A stretch of DNA of 45,803 nucleotides, taken from positions 1 to 45,803 of the forward strand of contig CAZHZH010000008.1 in assembly GCA_964537205.1 (NCBI GenBank), read 5' to 3'. The position numbers were made by a program, and so were the translations under genes. Numbering within the stretch: the stretch's first letter is position 1; each line of letters begins with the position of its first letter. Positions 9,753-18,991 of this stretch are shown piece by piece. The notes under the pieces were generated by a model that made no database searches, had not been told where the DNA came from, and saw nothing but the letters and a program-made list of their open reading frames with translations. The stretch comes from Colivivens sp964537205. GTDB lineage: Bacteria; Bacteroidota; Bacteroidia; Bacteroidales; Bacteroidaceae.

Positions 9753-9867
9753 TAGTAAAAAAAACGCAGAAATCATATACTGAAACTTCTAAATGAGCGG
9801 CAATAGTTAACTGTGATTGGTTATTCTGGGTTTTCACCGGCTCATGCAAGTGAATTTCAATATGAAG

Positions 9868-9893
9868 AAGGAGACTTCCGGAGAAGTCTCCTT
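9868..9893 (-). terminator. Terminator-like hairpin after galK
   Basis: AAGGAGACTT and AAGTCTCCTT form a perfect 10-bp stem around a six-base loop, 25 nt past the galK stop. The following bases on the minus strand are CTTCATATTG rather than a clean T run, so termination strength is uncertain. It separates the gal genes from the arabinose promoter. The rest of 9654-9917 is AT-rich leader with no gene seen. Confidence 0.6.
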
Positions 9894-9917
9894 TACTGCG
9901 TTGATTTTATACTCGTT

Positions 9918-11078
9918 TTAGTCACTGAGTTTGCGCGCGCCGTCGCCAATGACCACGTCTATAACTTTGCAATCTTTGTTGAACTTCGCTTTGTATGCTT
10001 TCTTTGTTTCTTCAACGAATGTATTGTAAACATCTTTATTTACAAGGTTGATAGTACAGCCGCCAAAGCCTCCGCCCATCATTCGTGAACCAAGTACGTC
10101 GCAGTCGTGTGCCATGTCGACAAGGAAGTCAAGTTCCTCGCAACTCACCTCATAGTCTTTGCTCAAGCCTTCGTGTGTCTCGTACATTTTTTCACCGACT
10201 GTGTCGTAATTGCCGGCAGTTAGTGCGTCGCTTACAGCAAGCACGCGGTCGATTTCGTCTAATACATACTTGGCCCTCTTGTAGTCCACTTCGCTGACTG
10301 AGCCTTTCACCGCTTCAAGGTCTTCTCTTGTGCAATCGCGCAGTGTCTCAACCTCGGGTTTGCTCGTCTTTACTGCCTTGACAACATTTTCGCAACTGTT
10401 GCGCCTGTCGTTATACGGACTGCCGACCAATGCGTGCTTTACACATGAGTTTATCAGCACCAACTTGTATCCTTTAGGGTTCCAAGGGAAGTATTCGTAT
10501 TCGCCCGTCTTGCAGTCAAGGCGGATGAGGTTTCCTTTCTTTCCGAACACTGATGCGAACTGATCCATAATGCCGCAGTTGACACCAACGTAATTGTGTT
10601 CTGTTGCCTGTCCCACTTGGGCTAAAGTCATTTTATCAAGTCCTCCGTTGAACAAATCGTTTAGTCCGAAGGCAATGCAGCTTTCAAGTGCGGCACTTGA
10701 TGACATCCCGGATCCGAGAGGCACATCGCCTGCGAATGCGACATCAAAGCCTTCAACGTTGACACCTCGCTTAATCATTTCTTTCGCGACTCCGAAGATG
10801 TAGCGGAAGTGGGTGGCGCGAGGTCCCTTTTCATCATCAATAGAGAATTCAAAATAATCTTTTAAGTCTATCGAATAAGCGCGTATATTGCGTGAACCGT
10901 TTGGTCTTATTTCCGCAATAATGCCTTGTTCCACTGCACCTGGGAATACGAATCCTCCATTGTAATCGGTATGCTCACCGATTAAGTTGATACGACCAGG
11001 TGCTGCATAAACTGTTCCTGTCTCACCATTGAAGTGTTTGATGAAACGACTTCTAACGTCATCAATAGTTAATCTCAT
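9918..11078 (-). CDS. galK: Galactokinase
   Basis: GHMP-family kinase that makes galactose 1-phosphate from galactose and ATP, the first committed step of the Leloir pathway. The 386-residue length is typical. The galactokinase signature GRINLIGEHTDYNGG lies at 28-42, the ATP-binding glycine/serine loop PLGSGMSSSAALE at 120-132, and the catalytic Asp in GIMDQF is D172. A third GHMP motif, GSRMMGGGFGG, is near the C terminus. The gene starts 31 nt after the cytosolic epimerase gene and probably shares its transcript. No galT, galE or galactose transporter is in the window. Confidence 0.97.
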   Translation of the reverse strand: MRLTIDDVRSRFIKHFNGETGTVYAAPGRINLIGEHTDYNGGFVFPGAVEQGIIAEIRPNGSRNIRAYSIDLKDYFEFSIDDEKGPRATHFRYIFGVAKEMIKRGVNVEGFDVAFAGDVPLGSGMSSSAALESCIAFGLNDLFNGGLDKMTLAQVGQATEHNYVGVNCGIMDQFASVFGKKGNLIRLDCKTGEYEYFPWNPKGYKLVLINSCVKHALVGSPYNDRRNSCENVVKAVKTSKPEVETLRDCTREDLEAVKGSVSEVDYKRAKYVLDEIDRVLAVSDALTAGNYDTVGEKMYETHEGLSKDYEVSCEELDFLVDMAHDCDVLGSRMMGGGFGGCTINLVNKDVYNTFVEETKKAYKAKFNKDCKVIDVVIGDGARKLSD

Positions 11079-11109
11079 ATTACTATAGTTTTAATTGTTA
11101 GTATTCTGT

Positions 11110-12198
11110 TTATTTGTCTGTTCCGAATTTATATATCGTCTTCTGTGTGTATTTTTCTCCAGGGAGAAGTTCGACAGAAGGGAAATAAGGGTGGTTGGGT
11201 GTGTCTGGGAAGTGCTGCGCCTCGAAGCAAACCGCGCTTCTTCGCGGGTATGTTGCGCCATGAGTCCCTTTTTGTCCTGTTCCCCAGTTGTCTGAATAGA
11301 ACTGAACTCCTGGCTCTGTTGTATACACCTCCATTGTGCGTCCCGAATGTGGCTCGACAACCTTGGCCGCGAAACTCATTTCGCCTTCTTCCTTCTTGTT
11401 CAGCACATAGCAATGGTCGTAGCCTGCGCCATTCTTTATTTGAATGTCAACGGCGTCGATGTCCTTTCCTATAGCTTTTGGTTTTCTAAAATCGAATGGA
11501 GTTCCCTCAACAGGGGCGATGGTTCCAAGTGGAATAGTCCCTTTGTCGACAGGAATGTAATGGTCGGCGTTAATCTCACATATTATATCATTAATTACGG
11601 GAGTTGGATTTGCGATTCCCGCTAAGGCGAAATAACCATGGTTGGTGAGATTAACAATTGTCTTTTTATCTGTTGTCGCTTCATAGTCAATGACAAGCGC
11701 ATTATCGTCATTGAATGTATATGTTACAATTACGTCTAAATTCCCTGGGAATCCTTCTTCCATATCGGCTGCCGTATAGTGTAACTTCAGTGTTTGTCCG
11801 TCAATTTGCTCGGCGTCCCACACTCTTGCGTGAAATCCTGTTGGTCCACCGTGTAGCGAATTGTCTCCGTCGTTTTTTGTCAATGTATACTCTTTACCAT
11901 CGAGAGTAAATTTACCTTTGCTGATACGATTGCCGTAACGACCGATTAGTGTGCTAAGGAATGGCTCTGGCTTGTTTATCACATCTTCAATGTTGTCATG
12001 CCCCATAATCACATTGGCGACTTTCCCGTCTCTGTCTGGAACCATGATGGCAACCATCGCTCCGCCGTAATTGGTTATTGCAACTTCGTACCCCTTTTTG
12101 TTGTGTAGAAAGAACAGTTCGGTTTTCTTTCCTTGAATCTCTTTCTCGAAATCTTCTTTCCGAAGTCCCGATAAGTTTTTAGGCATATTTTCGCTCAT
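11110..12198 (-). CDS. galM: Cytosolic aldose 1-epimerase
   Basis: Mutarotase that converts beta-D-galactose to the alpha anomer used by galactokinase. With ATG at 12198 (MSENMPKNLS) the protein has 362 residues and no signal peptide. H116 in LHGGPTGFH, H187 in TNHGYFALAG and the C-terminal Glu in CFEAQHFPDTPNHP match the catalytic set. The frame is open 50 codons further upstream, but that part overlaps the folC 3' end and resembles no mutarotase, so it was excluded. A start at the second Met (12186) is also possible. The gene precedes galK by 31 nt, which supports a galactose role, whereas the lipoprotein paralogue belongs to the arabinose operon. Confidence 0.92.
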   Translation of the reverse strand: MSENMPKNLSGLRKEDFEKEIQGKKTELFFLHNKKGYEVAITNYGGAMVAIMVPDRDGKVANVIMGHDNIEDVINKPEPFLSTLIGRYGNRISKGKFTLDGKEYTLTKNDGDNSLHGGPTGFHARVWDAEQIDGQTLKLHYTAADMEEGFPGNLDVIVTYTFNDDNALVIDYEATTDKKTIVNLTNHGYFALAGIANPTPVINDIICEINADHYIPVDKGTIPLGTIAPVEGTPFDFRKPKAIGKDIDAVDIQIKNGAGYDHCYVLNKKEEGEMSFAAKVVEPHSGRTMEVYTTEPGVQFYSDNWGTGQKGTHGATYPRRSAVCFEAQHFPDTPNHPYFPSVELLPGEKYTQKTIYKFGTDK

Positions 12199-12289
12199 AA
12201 AGCTTGTGCATTTGTTATTAGTAAAACAATTCAATGCAAATAAAATAATTTTTTTCTTAATGAGCAAATTATAATGCGACGAATTTTGA

Positions 12290-13537
12290 TTATTGGTGTT
12301 TTTTTGTTTGTTGAGCGATGAAATCTGCCACAACAAATGTACTTCCACCTATAAATATGAAGTCATCCTGGTCGGCTTCTTTCATCGCGGCTTCGAACGC
12401 TTCGCCCACAGTAGGAAAGGATTTTCCTCGCAGTCCGTGACGTTGTGCGATGTATTTTATTTCGCTATGTGGCATGGCCCGCTTTACGCTTGCTTGCGTG
12501 AAGTAATAGATGGCGCACTTGGGCATAAGCGCCAGAACGCTGTTTACATCCTTGTCACCCACCATTCCAAAAACAATGCGGAGGTTCTTGCATTTTTGTG
12601 CGCCGAGTTGTTCCGCTATGTATGTTATGCCTCCTACGTTGTGTCCTGTGTCGCATACTACTGTCGGATTGGTTTGAATTGTCTGCCATCTGCCTTGCAG
12701 CCCTGTGTTCTCGCAAACTTTATTCAAACCGAGGCATATATTCTGGCCACTTATATGATAACCTAACTGAACAAGGTGCGATACAGCGCATAGGATGGTT
12801 CTCAGGTTCTTCTGCTGGTACAGACCTTTTAATTCGAATGTGTATTGATGTTTGCTTTTGTAATCTTCAGCGAAGTAAATAGGGGCTTTGACTTCTTCCG
12901 CCTTTTTGATGAACACTGGCTTGGTATTAGCTACGGTTTCACCTATTATTACAGGAACGTTGTGTTTTATTATTCCCGCTTTCTCGCAGGCTATTTGCTC
13001 AAGTGTGTTTCCGAGGAACTGTGTGTGGTCAAAACTTATGTTTGTTATGACACATAAGTCGGGCTTTATTATATTTGTACAGTCGAGTCTGCCTCCAAGT
13101 CCGACTTCAATTACTGCCACGTCGACATGCGCATCGTAGAAATATTTGAAGGCCATCGCTGTGGTCAGTTCGAAGAAGGAAGGGTGGAGGGGTTGAAAGA
13201 ATGATTTCTCATTATCAATAAAATCCATTACATATCGCTCTGGTATTTTCTCTCCGTTTACCCTTATTCTTTCTCTGAAGTCGACGAGGTGTGGAGATGT
13301 GTACAGTCCGACTTTATAGCCTGCCTCTTGAAGTATTGACGCAATGGAATGCGAGCATGAGCCTTTGCCGTTTGTGCCTGCGATGTGTATTGTCTGGAAG
13401 TGAAGGTGTGGGTGTTCGAAGTGTTCGTCAAGAATCTTTGTGTTCTCCAACCCCTCTTTGTACCCACTGTTACCGACATTCTGAAACATTGGTACTTGTG
13501 AGTACAGATATTCAGTATATTGAGTGAAGTCTCTCAT
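12290..13537 (-). CDS. folC: Folylpolyglutamate synthase / dihydrofolate synthase
   Basis: Mur-ligase-fold enzyme that adds glutamate to dihydropteroate and tetrahydrofolates. The 415-residue protein has the ATP loop GTNGKGS at 54-60, followed by YTSPHLVDFRERI, which carries the conserved SPHL segment of FolC. Downstream are GLGGRLDCTN and NISFDHTQFLG, the metal and nucleotide motifs of the family. A C-terminal Mur-type domain contains CDTGHNVGG. It follows dnaJ with a 62-nt gap on the same strand and is followed by 91 nt before the galM start. No clear promoter word was found in the upstream gap; CAAATTAA there misses the consensus by one base. Confidence 0.93.
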   Translation of the reverse strand: MRDFTQYTEYLYSQVPMFQNVGNSGYKEGLENTKILDEHFEHPHLHFQTIHIAGTNGKGSCSHSIASILQEAGYKVGLYTSPHLVDFRERIRVNGEKIPERYVMDFIDNEKSFFQPLHPSFFELTTAMAFKYFYDAHVDVAVIEVGLGGRLDCTNIIKPDLCVITNISFDHTQFLGNTLEQIACEKAGIIKHNVPVIIGETVANTKPVFIKKAEEVKAPIYFAEDYKSKHQYTFELKGLYQQKNLRTILCAVSHLVQLGYHISGQNICLGLNKVCENTGLQGRWQTIQTNPTVVCDTGHNVGGITYIAEQLGAQKCKNLRIVFGMVGDKDVNSVLALMPKCAIYYFTQASVKRAMPHSEIKYIAQRHGLRGKSFPTVGEAFEAAMKEADQDDFIFIGGSTFVVADFIAQQTKKHQ

Positions 13538-13599
13538 TGTTTTTTGCCTGACTTTCTACATTCAATCTGTTGTCATGTGCGTCAAATTAAGTATTGTCA

Positions 13600-14751
13600 T
13601 TAAAAGTATGACTTGAACTTACGGAATATCTTTTCTTTTATACTGTCTGTCGGTTTGAAGTTCTCACTTTCAGAAAACTTCTGTATGGTGGCCTTTTCGT
13701 CTTTCGACAAGGTTTCTGGAATGTATACGCTGATATTGATTACTTCGTCGCCTTTCTTGCTGCCATGAACTTCGGGTATTCCTTTGTTTTTTAACCGGAG
13801 GACTGTTCCCGGCTGTGTTCCAGGGGCGATGGTTATCTTCGCCTTTCCTTCTACGGTCGGCACGTCCACACTTCCTCCTAATATTGCAGTAGGAATCGGA
13901 AGGACGAGATTGTAAACAAGATCGTTGCCGTCGCGTGTCAGATTCTCATTTGGCTTTTCTGTGATGACAATTTTCAAGTCTCCGTTTACACCATTATGCC
14001 TGCCTGCCCCGCCTTTGCCTGGGACATTGAGTATCATACCTTCTGTCAGACCTGCAGGAAACTTGACTTCAACAACTTCCTCACCCATAACGATGCCTTC
14101 GCCGTTACAGTCCGGACATTTGTTCTTTATGACGGTTCCTTCACCATGACATTCAGGACACACGGTCTGTTGTCTTATTACTCCGAAGAAGCTTTGTTGT
14201 GTTTTTACGACATAGCCAGTTCCATTACATGTAGGGCATGTGGATGCACTTCCGTCCGTTGAACCCGAACCATGGCAATGTTCACATTTGACATGTTTCT
14301 TTAGTTTGAATTTCTTAGTCGTACCATTAACGATTTCTTTCAAACTGAGTTCCACTCTGAGTCTTTGGTCTTGTCCTTTGTATGTTGGCTTGTTAGCTCT
14401 GGTTCTGCTACCGCCAAATCCGCTGAATCCGCCGAATCCACCAAACCCGCTGCCTTCAAAAAGATCTCCGAACATGGAGAATATGTCGTCCATGTCCATG
14501 GCTCCATTGAATCCTCCCATTCCTTTCACTCCTTCTGGTCCGAAACGGTCGTAACGGCTGCGTTTTTCTGGATCGCGCAAAACATCAAAAGCCTCTGCCG
14601 CCTCCTTGAACTTGGCTTCAGCCTCTTTATCACCCGGATTTTTGTCCGGGTGATATTTTATAGCCATCTTCCTGTAGGCCTGCTTTATCTCTTCCTGGGT
14701 CGCGTTTCTGTCTACTTCAAGTATTTCGTAATAATCTTTTGTCGTTGTCAT
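13600..14751 (-). CDS. dnaJ: Chaperone protein DnaJ (type I Hsp40)
   Basis: Cochaperone that delivers unfolded substrates to DnaK and stimulates its ATPase. All four type I regions are present in 383 residues: a J domain with HPD at 34-36, a Gly/Phe-rich linker at about 99-115, and four CxxCxGxG zinc repeats beginning at C156, C172, C198 and C212, followed by the C-terminal substrate domains. It starts 15 nt after grpE, the usual Bacteroidota arrangement, with dnaK located elsewhere. Confidence 0.97.
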   Translation of the reverse strand: MTTTKDYYEILEVDRNATQEEIKQAYRKMAIKYHPDKNPGDKEAEAKFKEAAEAFDVLRDPEKRSRYDRFGPEGVKGMGGFNGAMDMDDIFSMFGDLFEGSGFGGFGGFSGFGGSRTRANKPTYKGQDQRLRVELSLKEIVNGTTKKFKLKKHVKCEHCHGSGSTDGSASTCPTCNGTGYVVKTQQSFFGVIRQQTVCPECHGEGTVIKNKCPDCNGEGIVMGEEVVEVKFPAGLTEGMILNVPGKGGAGRHNGVNGDLKIVITEKPNENLTRDGNDLVYNLVLPIPTAILGGSVDVPTVEGKAKITIAPGTQPGTVLRLKNKGIPEVHGSKKGDEVINISVYIPETLSKDEKATIQKFSESENFKPTDSIKEKIFRKFKSYF

Positions 14752-14766
14752 GATTCATTTTCTCCG

Positions 14767-15342
14767 TTAGTTGGCTACAACTACTTTAGCGTATCTTATT
14801 ACTTTGTCGTTGAGAGTGTAACCCTTGCTTATGCAGTCAACGATCTTGCCTTTTTGGTCGTCACTTTGGCTTGGCACCATTGTGACTGCCTCATGATAAT
14901 TAACGTCGAAATCCTTGTCTTTGGTCTCAATTTCTTTAACTCCCTGCGACTTCAAGAACTTTTTGAATTTGTCGATAATGAGGTCTATGCCTTCTTTCAA
15001 TGCGGCAACGTCGGTAGCCTTGTCCATATGTTGCTGTGCCCTCTCAAGGTCATCGACCACTGGCAATATGTTTGTCAGGACTTTCTCGCCTCCGTTCAAT
15101 ATGAGGTCGGCTTTTTCCTTCATCACACGGCGGCGGAAGTTGTCGAACTCCGCAACTTGGCGCAGGTACTTGTCTTCAAGTTCTGCGATCTTTTGGTTTG
15201 CCTTTTCCAAATCGGTCATTTCACCTTCGGGTGTGTCTGTTATTTCGTTTTCAGAGGATTCCTTTTTTGAATTGATGTTTTTATTATCACCATATTCTTT
15301 ATCTCTATCTCTCTTGTCTTTTGCTTCTTCTTTCTCTTTCAT
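14767..15342 (-). CDS. grpE: Nucleotide exchange factor GrpE
   Basis: Exchanges ADP for ATP on DnaK. The 191-residue protein has a highly charged, probably disordered N terminus (1-40), a long helical coiled-coil segment from about 43 to 100 with EFDNFRRRVMKEK, and a C-terminal beta domain ending with ISKGYTLNDKVIRYAKVVV, the standard GrpE tail. It is translationally close to dnaJ. A near-consensus promoter word, CAACTTTG at 15374-15381 on the minus strand (first base differs from TAnnTTTG), lies about 31 nt upstream. No CIRCE-type inverted repeat was noticed. Confidence 0.95.
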   Translation of the reverse strand: MKEKEEAKDKRDRDKEYGDNKNINSKKESSENEITDTPEGEMTDLEKANQKIAELEDKYLRQVAEFDNFRRRVMKEKADLILNGGEKVLTNILPVVDDLERAQQHMDKATDVAALKEGIDLIIDKFKKFLKSQGVKEIETKDKDFDVNYHEAVTMVPSQSDDQKGKIVDCISKGYTLNDKVIRYAKVVVAN

Positions 15343-15404
15343 AATATGTTAACTCCATTTTTCTGATTATCTGCAAAGTTGATGCCAATCAATATAGAAT
15401 ATTT

Positions 15405-16571
15405 TTATTCTGCCATAATGTCTTCAAGCGAATAGGATGGAGGCAATGGTCTGCAATTGTATGTTGATGCCATTGTTTCTCCGTACGCGCCAGCACTAAG
15501 AATAGCAAGCAAGTCCCCACGTCGTGTCGTGTTGAGCTTGATGCCCGTATCGAACACGTCGCTCGACTCGCATATAGGACCAACGACGTCATACGTGTCC
15601 TCGTCCAGGTTGCTCGTCAGATTGACTATTTTATGGTGCGCTCCATATAATGCGGGACGTATCAGTTCTGTCATGCCCGCGTCAACGATGACGAATTTCT
15701 TCTCCGTGTTGTCTTTTACATACAGGACCTTGGTAATCAGATCTCCGCATTGTCCGACAATTGAGCGTCCGAGTTCGAAGTGAAGTTCTTGTCCGTCGTG
15801 CAGCTTTAAGTTTTTGTTGTATGCCTCGAAGAAGGCCTTAAAGTTGGGAATCGGGTTTTTCTCAGGATTATCGTAGTCAATGCCAAGGCCTCCGCCGACA
15901 TTTATAATTTTGACTTTGATTTTATGCTGTGCCAACTGATCCTGCAGCTCATTAATCTTCAAGCTTAGAGCCACAAAGTCGCTCATGTCAAGTATCTGGC
16001 TGCCTATGTGGAAGTGAAGTCCTTCGAACTCAATCCCCTTCATTGTATAAGCCATCTTAATGACATCCATCATGTACGCCAGGTCGATCCCGAATTTATT
16101 CTCAGATAGTCCTGTTGTGATGTTGACATGTGTGTGCGCCCCTACATTGGGGTTGATACGCAGGCAGACTTTGGCAGTTTTGTGTTTGCTGAGAGCGATT
16201 TGGTTTATGACTTCCAGCTCTGGGATGCTCTCAACATTAAAACAACAGATTCCGGTATCGAGACCGAGTTCTATTTCCCAATCTGCCTTGCCAACTCCCG
16301 CGAACATTATGGTTCCGGGGTTGAAGCCTGCATGGATTGCCGCTTTAATCTCACCTCCGCTTACACAGTCCACACCAAGTCCTGCTTCTTTGATCGGCTT
16401 CAGTACGATTGGGTTCGCATTAGCCTTTATGGCGTAATGAATACGATAGCCAGGGTAGTGTGCCACTTCGTCGTTCATTGCCTTCAAGGTCTTTTGCAGT
16501 AATCCTATATTATATATATAATAAGGTGTAGCCTTTGACTTAAGTTTGTCTGCCAGTTCTGTTGGTATCAT
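15405..16571 (-). CDS. lysA: Diaminopimelate decarboxylase
   Basis: PLP enzyme of the alanine-racemase fold (fold type III) that decarboxylates meso-diaminopimelate to L-lysine, the last step of lysine synthesis. At 388 residues it is slightly short for the family but complete. The PLP lysine is K49 in YAIKANANP. HIGSQI, GGGLGIDY and ELGRSIVGQCG mark the cofactor phosphate site, and CESSD supplies the conserved active-site Cys from the second subunit. It follows lysC by 79 nt on the same strand, pairing the first and last enzymes of the pathway. Confidence 0.95.
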   Translation of the reverse strand: MIPTELADKLKSKATPYYIYNIGLLQKTLKAMNDEVAHYPGYRIHYAIKANANPIVLKPIKEAGLGVDCVSGGEIKAAIHAGFNPGTIMFAGVGKADWEIELGLDTGICCFNVESIPELEVINQIALSKHKTAKVCLRINPNVGAHTHVNITTGLSENKFGIDLAYMMDVIKMAYTMKGIEFEGLHFHIGSQILDMSDFVALSLKINELQDQLAQHKIKVKIINVGGGLGIDYDNPEKNPIPNFKAFFEAYNKNLKLHDGQELHFELGRSIVGQCGDLITKVLYVKDNTEKKFVIVDAGMTELIRPALYGAHHKIVNLTSNLDEDTYDVVGPICESSDVFDTGIKLNTTRRGDLLAILSAGAYGETMASTYNCRPLPPSYSLEDIMAE

Positions 16572-16650
16572 TTTGTCGTATCTTGTGTTGTTTGATAAAT
16601 GTTATCAGTAACTTTGAAGTTTCCTTTGTTGTCGTTGGATGCCTTGTTTG

Positions 16651-17973
16651 TTATTGCTTGTGGTTGAACAGCCGGTCGCTTAGCAATTGCAATGTCTTCT
16701 TTTTGTCAGCTGCGGCAACGAGGAATGATATGTTATGGTTGCTGCCTCCGTAACTGATCATCCTCACAGGCACTTCGCTCATTGTCTCAGTTGCAAGTGA
16801 CTCGAATCCGATGTTGTGCCAGTCGAGGTCGCCGACCACACAAATTATGCACATGTCGACATCCACCGTAACTGTGCCAAGCTTCTTCAGCTCGTTGAGT
16901 ATCTGGCTTAGGTTGACAGTGTTGTCAATCGATACTGACACACCTACCTCGCTTGTAGTCACTAAATCGATGCTTGTCTTGTATGTTTCGAATATTTCGA
17001 ACACTTTTCTTAGAAAGCCATAAGCAAGTAACATACGGCTGGAGGTTATGTTGATTGCCGTTATGTTGTCTTTGGCCGCTACAGCCTTAATGATGCCTCG
17101 TTGGGTTCTGTTGCTGATGATTGTGCCGGGAGCGGTTGGATCCATAGTATTGAGCAGTCTTACCGGTATGCCAGCGAACTTTGCGGGTTGCACACATGTC
17201 GGGTGGAGTATCTTCGCTCCGAAATATGCGAGTTCTGACGCTTCTTCAAAACTGAGCTGACTGACGGGTTCCGTGTGATCCACATAGCGCGGATCGTTAT
17301 TGTGCATACCGTCAATGTCGGTCCATATTTGGATTTCCTCTGCTCCGATTGCCGCGCCTATGAGTGAGGCTGAATAGTCTGAACCTCCTCTTTGCAAATT
17401 GTCCACTTCCCCGTATGCGTTTTTACAAATGAATCCTTGAGTGATATAAATCTCCTTGTCAGGATTTTCTGCCAATGTAAGCTTCAGTTTTTCCCTGATA
17501 TAGTCAAGGTCTGGCTCACTGTTCTTGTCGGTTCGCATGAAGTCGAGCGCGGGTATGAGTACTGCGTTGATACCTTGTTCCTGCAAGTAGTATGTCATCA
17601 TGTTTGTACTGAGGATTTCTCCTTGCCCCACGATTATTTTCTCCTCAAACATTGTGAAGATTCCCTTGGTGAATGAGCGAATATAGCTGAACTCATTCTT
17701 CAAGAATTCTTCCGCCGTCTTTTTATATTCTTCTGTGGAGTACAGGTCTTCAATGTGCTGCAAATACTTCTCTTCAAGGATGTTTATATTTTCGTTGGCG
17801 CCTACAGGGTTTTTCTTGTGCAGGTAGTCGGCGATCTCATACAGAGCGTTTGTCGTGCCTGACATCGCTGACAACACAACTATTTTTTGTCTTCCGTCGT
17901 CAATTAGTTTAGCGACTTCCTTCATCCTTTGAGGACTTCCGACAGAAGTGCCTCCAAACTTTAATACTTTCAT
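16651..17973 (-). CDS. lysC: Aspartate kinase (monofunctional)
   Basis: Phosphorylates aspartate, the entry to lysine, threonine and methionine synthesis. The 440-residue protein starts with the kinase signature KFGGTSVGS at 5-13, includes WTDIDGMHNNDPR in the substrate region, and ends with a pair of ACT-type regulatory segments (about 300-440), where VTTSEVGVSVSID is typical. There is no fused homoserine dehydrogenase. Feedback control by lysine is likely from the ACT domains, but effector specificity cannot be read. The start lies 12 nt after the ftsE-like gene, suggesting a shared transcript. Confidence 0.95.
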   Translation of the reverse strand: MKVLKFGGTSVGSPQRMKEVAKLIDDGRQKIVVLSAMSGTTNALYEIADYLHKKNPVGANENINILEEKYLQHIEDLYSTEEYKKTAEEFLKNEFSYIRSFTKGIFTMFEEKIIVGQGEILSTNMMTYYLQEQGINAVLIPALDFMRTDKNSEPDLDYIREKLKLTLAENPDKEIYITQGFICKNAYGEVDNLQRGGSDYSASLIGAAIGAEEIQIWTDIDGMHNNDPRYVDHTEPVSQLSFEEASELAYFGAKILHPTCVQPAKFAGIPVRLLNTMDPTAPGTIISNRTQRGIIKAVAAKDNITAINITSSRMLLAYGFLRKVFEIFETYKTSIDLVTTSEVGVSVSIDNTVNLSQILNELKKLGTVTVDVDMCIICVVGDLDWHNIGFESLATETMSEVPVRMISYGGSNHNISFLVAAADKKKTLQLLSDRLFNHKQ

Positions 17974-17985
17974 ATATCCTGTTTA

Positions 17986-18924
17986 TTATTTTTTCTTTTT
18001 GTCTTCTACGTCCACCAAGTCTTCTATTATAATCATCTTGTCGTCATCTGGCTTCACCTCGATGGCTGGCTTCGCCCCGTTGGTCGGCTTGGCTTCTCCG
18101 ACAGACTTGGTCTCGCTGGCCGACTTGGTTTCTCCGACAGGCTTAGTCTCATTGGCTGACTTGGTCTCTCCGACAGGCTTGAAGTCGGCTTTGTGCTTTG
18201 GTGTGTCTGTTGGTTTGGCTTCCTCTTTCGCCTTTTTCTTGTCTTTGATCTTATTGTCCTTGCTGGTTTCAGTCAGCACCTTGTTCTTGCATTCGAATAC
18301 TCTGCCCGGATAAAGTTCCACCAGATGTGTGTTGTGGGTAATCATCAGTACGGTCGCACCTTGCTCCTTCACTACCTTGTGCAGCAACTCGGTGATTTTC
18401 TTGCTTGTCTCTGCGTCGAGGTTGCCAGTTGGCTCATCAGCGAGTATGAGTTTCGGATGATTTAAGATGGCTCGCGCTATTGCTATTCGTTGTTGTTCGC
18501 CACCCGACAATTCGCTCGGAAGTTTGTAGCCCTTTGTGCTCATGCCCACAAGCTCAAGCACTTCCTGGATGCGTGTCTGTATCTCCATCTTGTTTTTCCA
18601 ACCAGTGGCCCTCAAGACGAATTTCAAGTTGGCCTCGACCGTCCGGTCGGTAAGCAACTGGAAGTCCTGGAATATGATTCCCAACTTTCTCCTGAGTTCG
18701 GGCAGGTGTTTGCGCTTGAGGTCAGTGAGATTGTAGTCCATGACACTTGCTTCGCCTCCATGTATAGGCAGCTCTCCGTAGATGGTCTTCAAAAGTGAAC
18801 TTTTGCCCGATCCCACTTTACCTACTATATATATGAACTCGCCTTCATCGACGGTGAAGGAAACGCCTGTCAGCACCTCTTGTGTTTCTTGATAAACTTC
18901 TGCGTTTTTGTATTCTATCAGCAT
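17986..18924 (-). CDS. ftsE: FtsE-like ABC transporter ATPase with repetitive C-terminal tail
   Basis: ABC ATPase that, with the membrane protein FtsX, links cell division to peptidoglycan hydrolysis. The first 217 residues form a complete domain: Walker A GKVGSGKSS (35-43), Q-loop FQDFQLL (85-91), signature LSGGEQQR (139-146), Walker B ILADEPTG (160-167) and the switch His in MITHNT (H197). Typical FtsE ends near 220-230; this one continues to 312 with a Lys/Glu/Thr/Pro-rich tail containing three near-identical 12-residue units (249-284), so the tail is probably disordered. No ftsX is in the window. Other cell-envelope ABC ATPases of the LolD/MacB type are possible, but the sequence around the motifs favours FtsE. 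Confidence 0.82.
   Translation of the reverse strand: MLIEYKNAEVYQETQEVLTGVSFTVDEGEFIYIVGKVGSGKSSLLKTIYGELPIHGGEASVMDYNLTDLKRKHLPELRRKLGIIFQDFQLLTDRTVEANLKFVLRATGWKNKMEIQTRIQEVLELVGMSTKGYKLPSELSGGEQQRIAIARAILNHPKLILADEPTGNLDAETSKKITELLHKVVKEQGATVLMITHNTHLVELYPGRVFECKNKVLTETSKDNKIKDKKKAKEEAKPTDTPKHKADFKPVGETKSANETKPVGETKSASETKSVGEAKPTNGAKPAIEVKPDDDKMIIIEDLVDVEDKKKK
18073..18180 (-). repeat. Three in-frame 36-bp tandem repeats in ftsE tail
   Basis: Three direct 36-bp units encode KPVGETKSANET, KPVGETKSASET and KSVGEAKPTNGA, followed by a decayed partial unit KPAIEVKPDDD. Period is an exact multiple of three, so unit number can change without breaking the reading frame. The units lie in the disordered extension, not in the ATPase domain. 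Confidence 0.9.
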
Positions 18925-18991
18925 TGTACGGTCTTTATTGCTTGTTCTTTACGCTTAATAATGTGTGTGGCTTATAGTCGGCATTGTTTGT

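Noticed and set aside
12199..12348. N-terminal extension of the cytosolic epimerase
   Set aside because: It overlaps the folC 3' end and contributes no mutarotase sequence.
14365..15270. 301-codon open frame antisense to dnaJ and grpE
   Set aside because: It spans two unmistakable chaperone genes and has a Phe/Val/Cys-rich sequence without domain features.
18073..18180. 36-bp repeats as a possible CRISPR array
   Set aside because: Units are directly adjacent with no spacers, in frame within the ftsE coding sequence.
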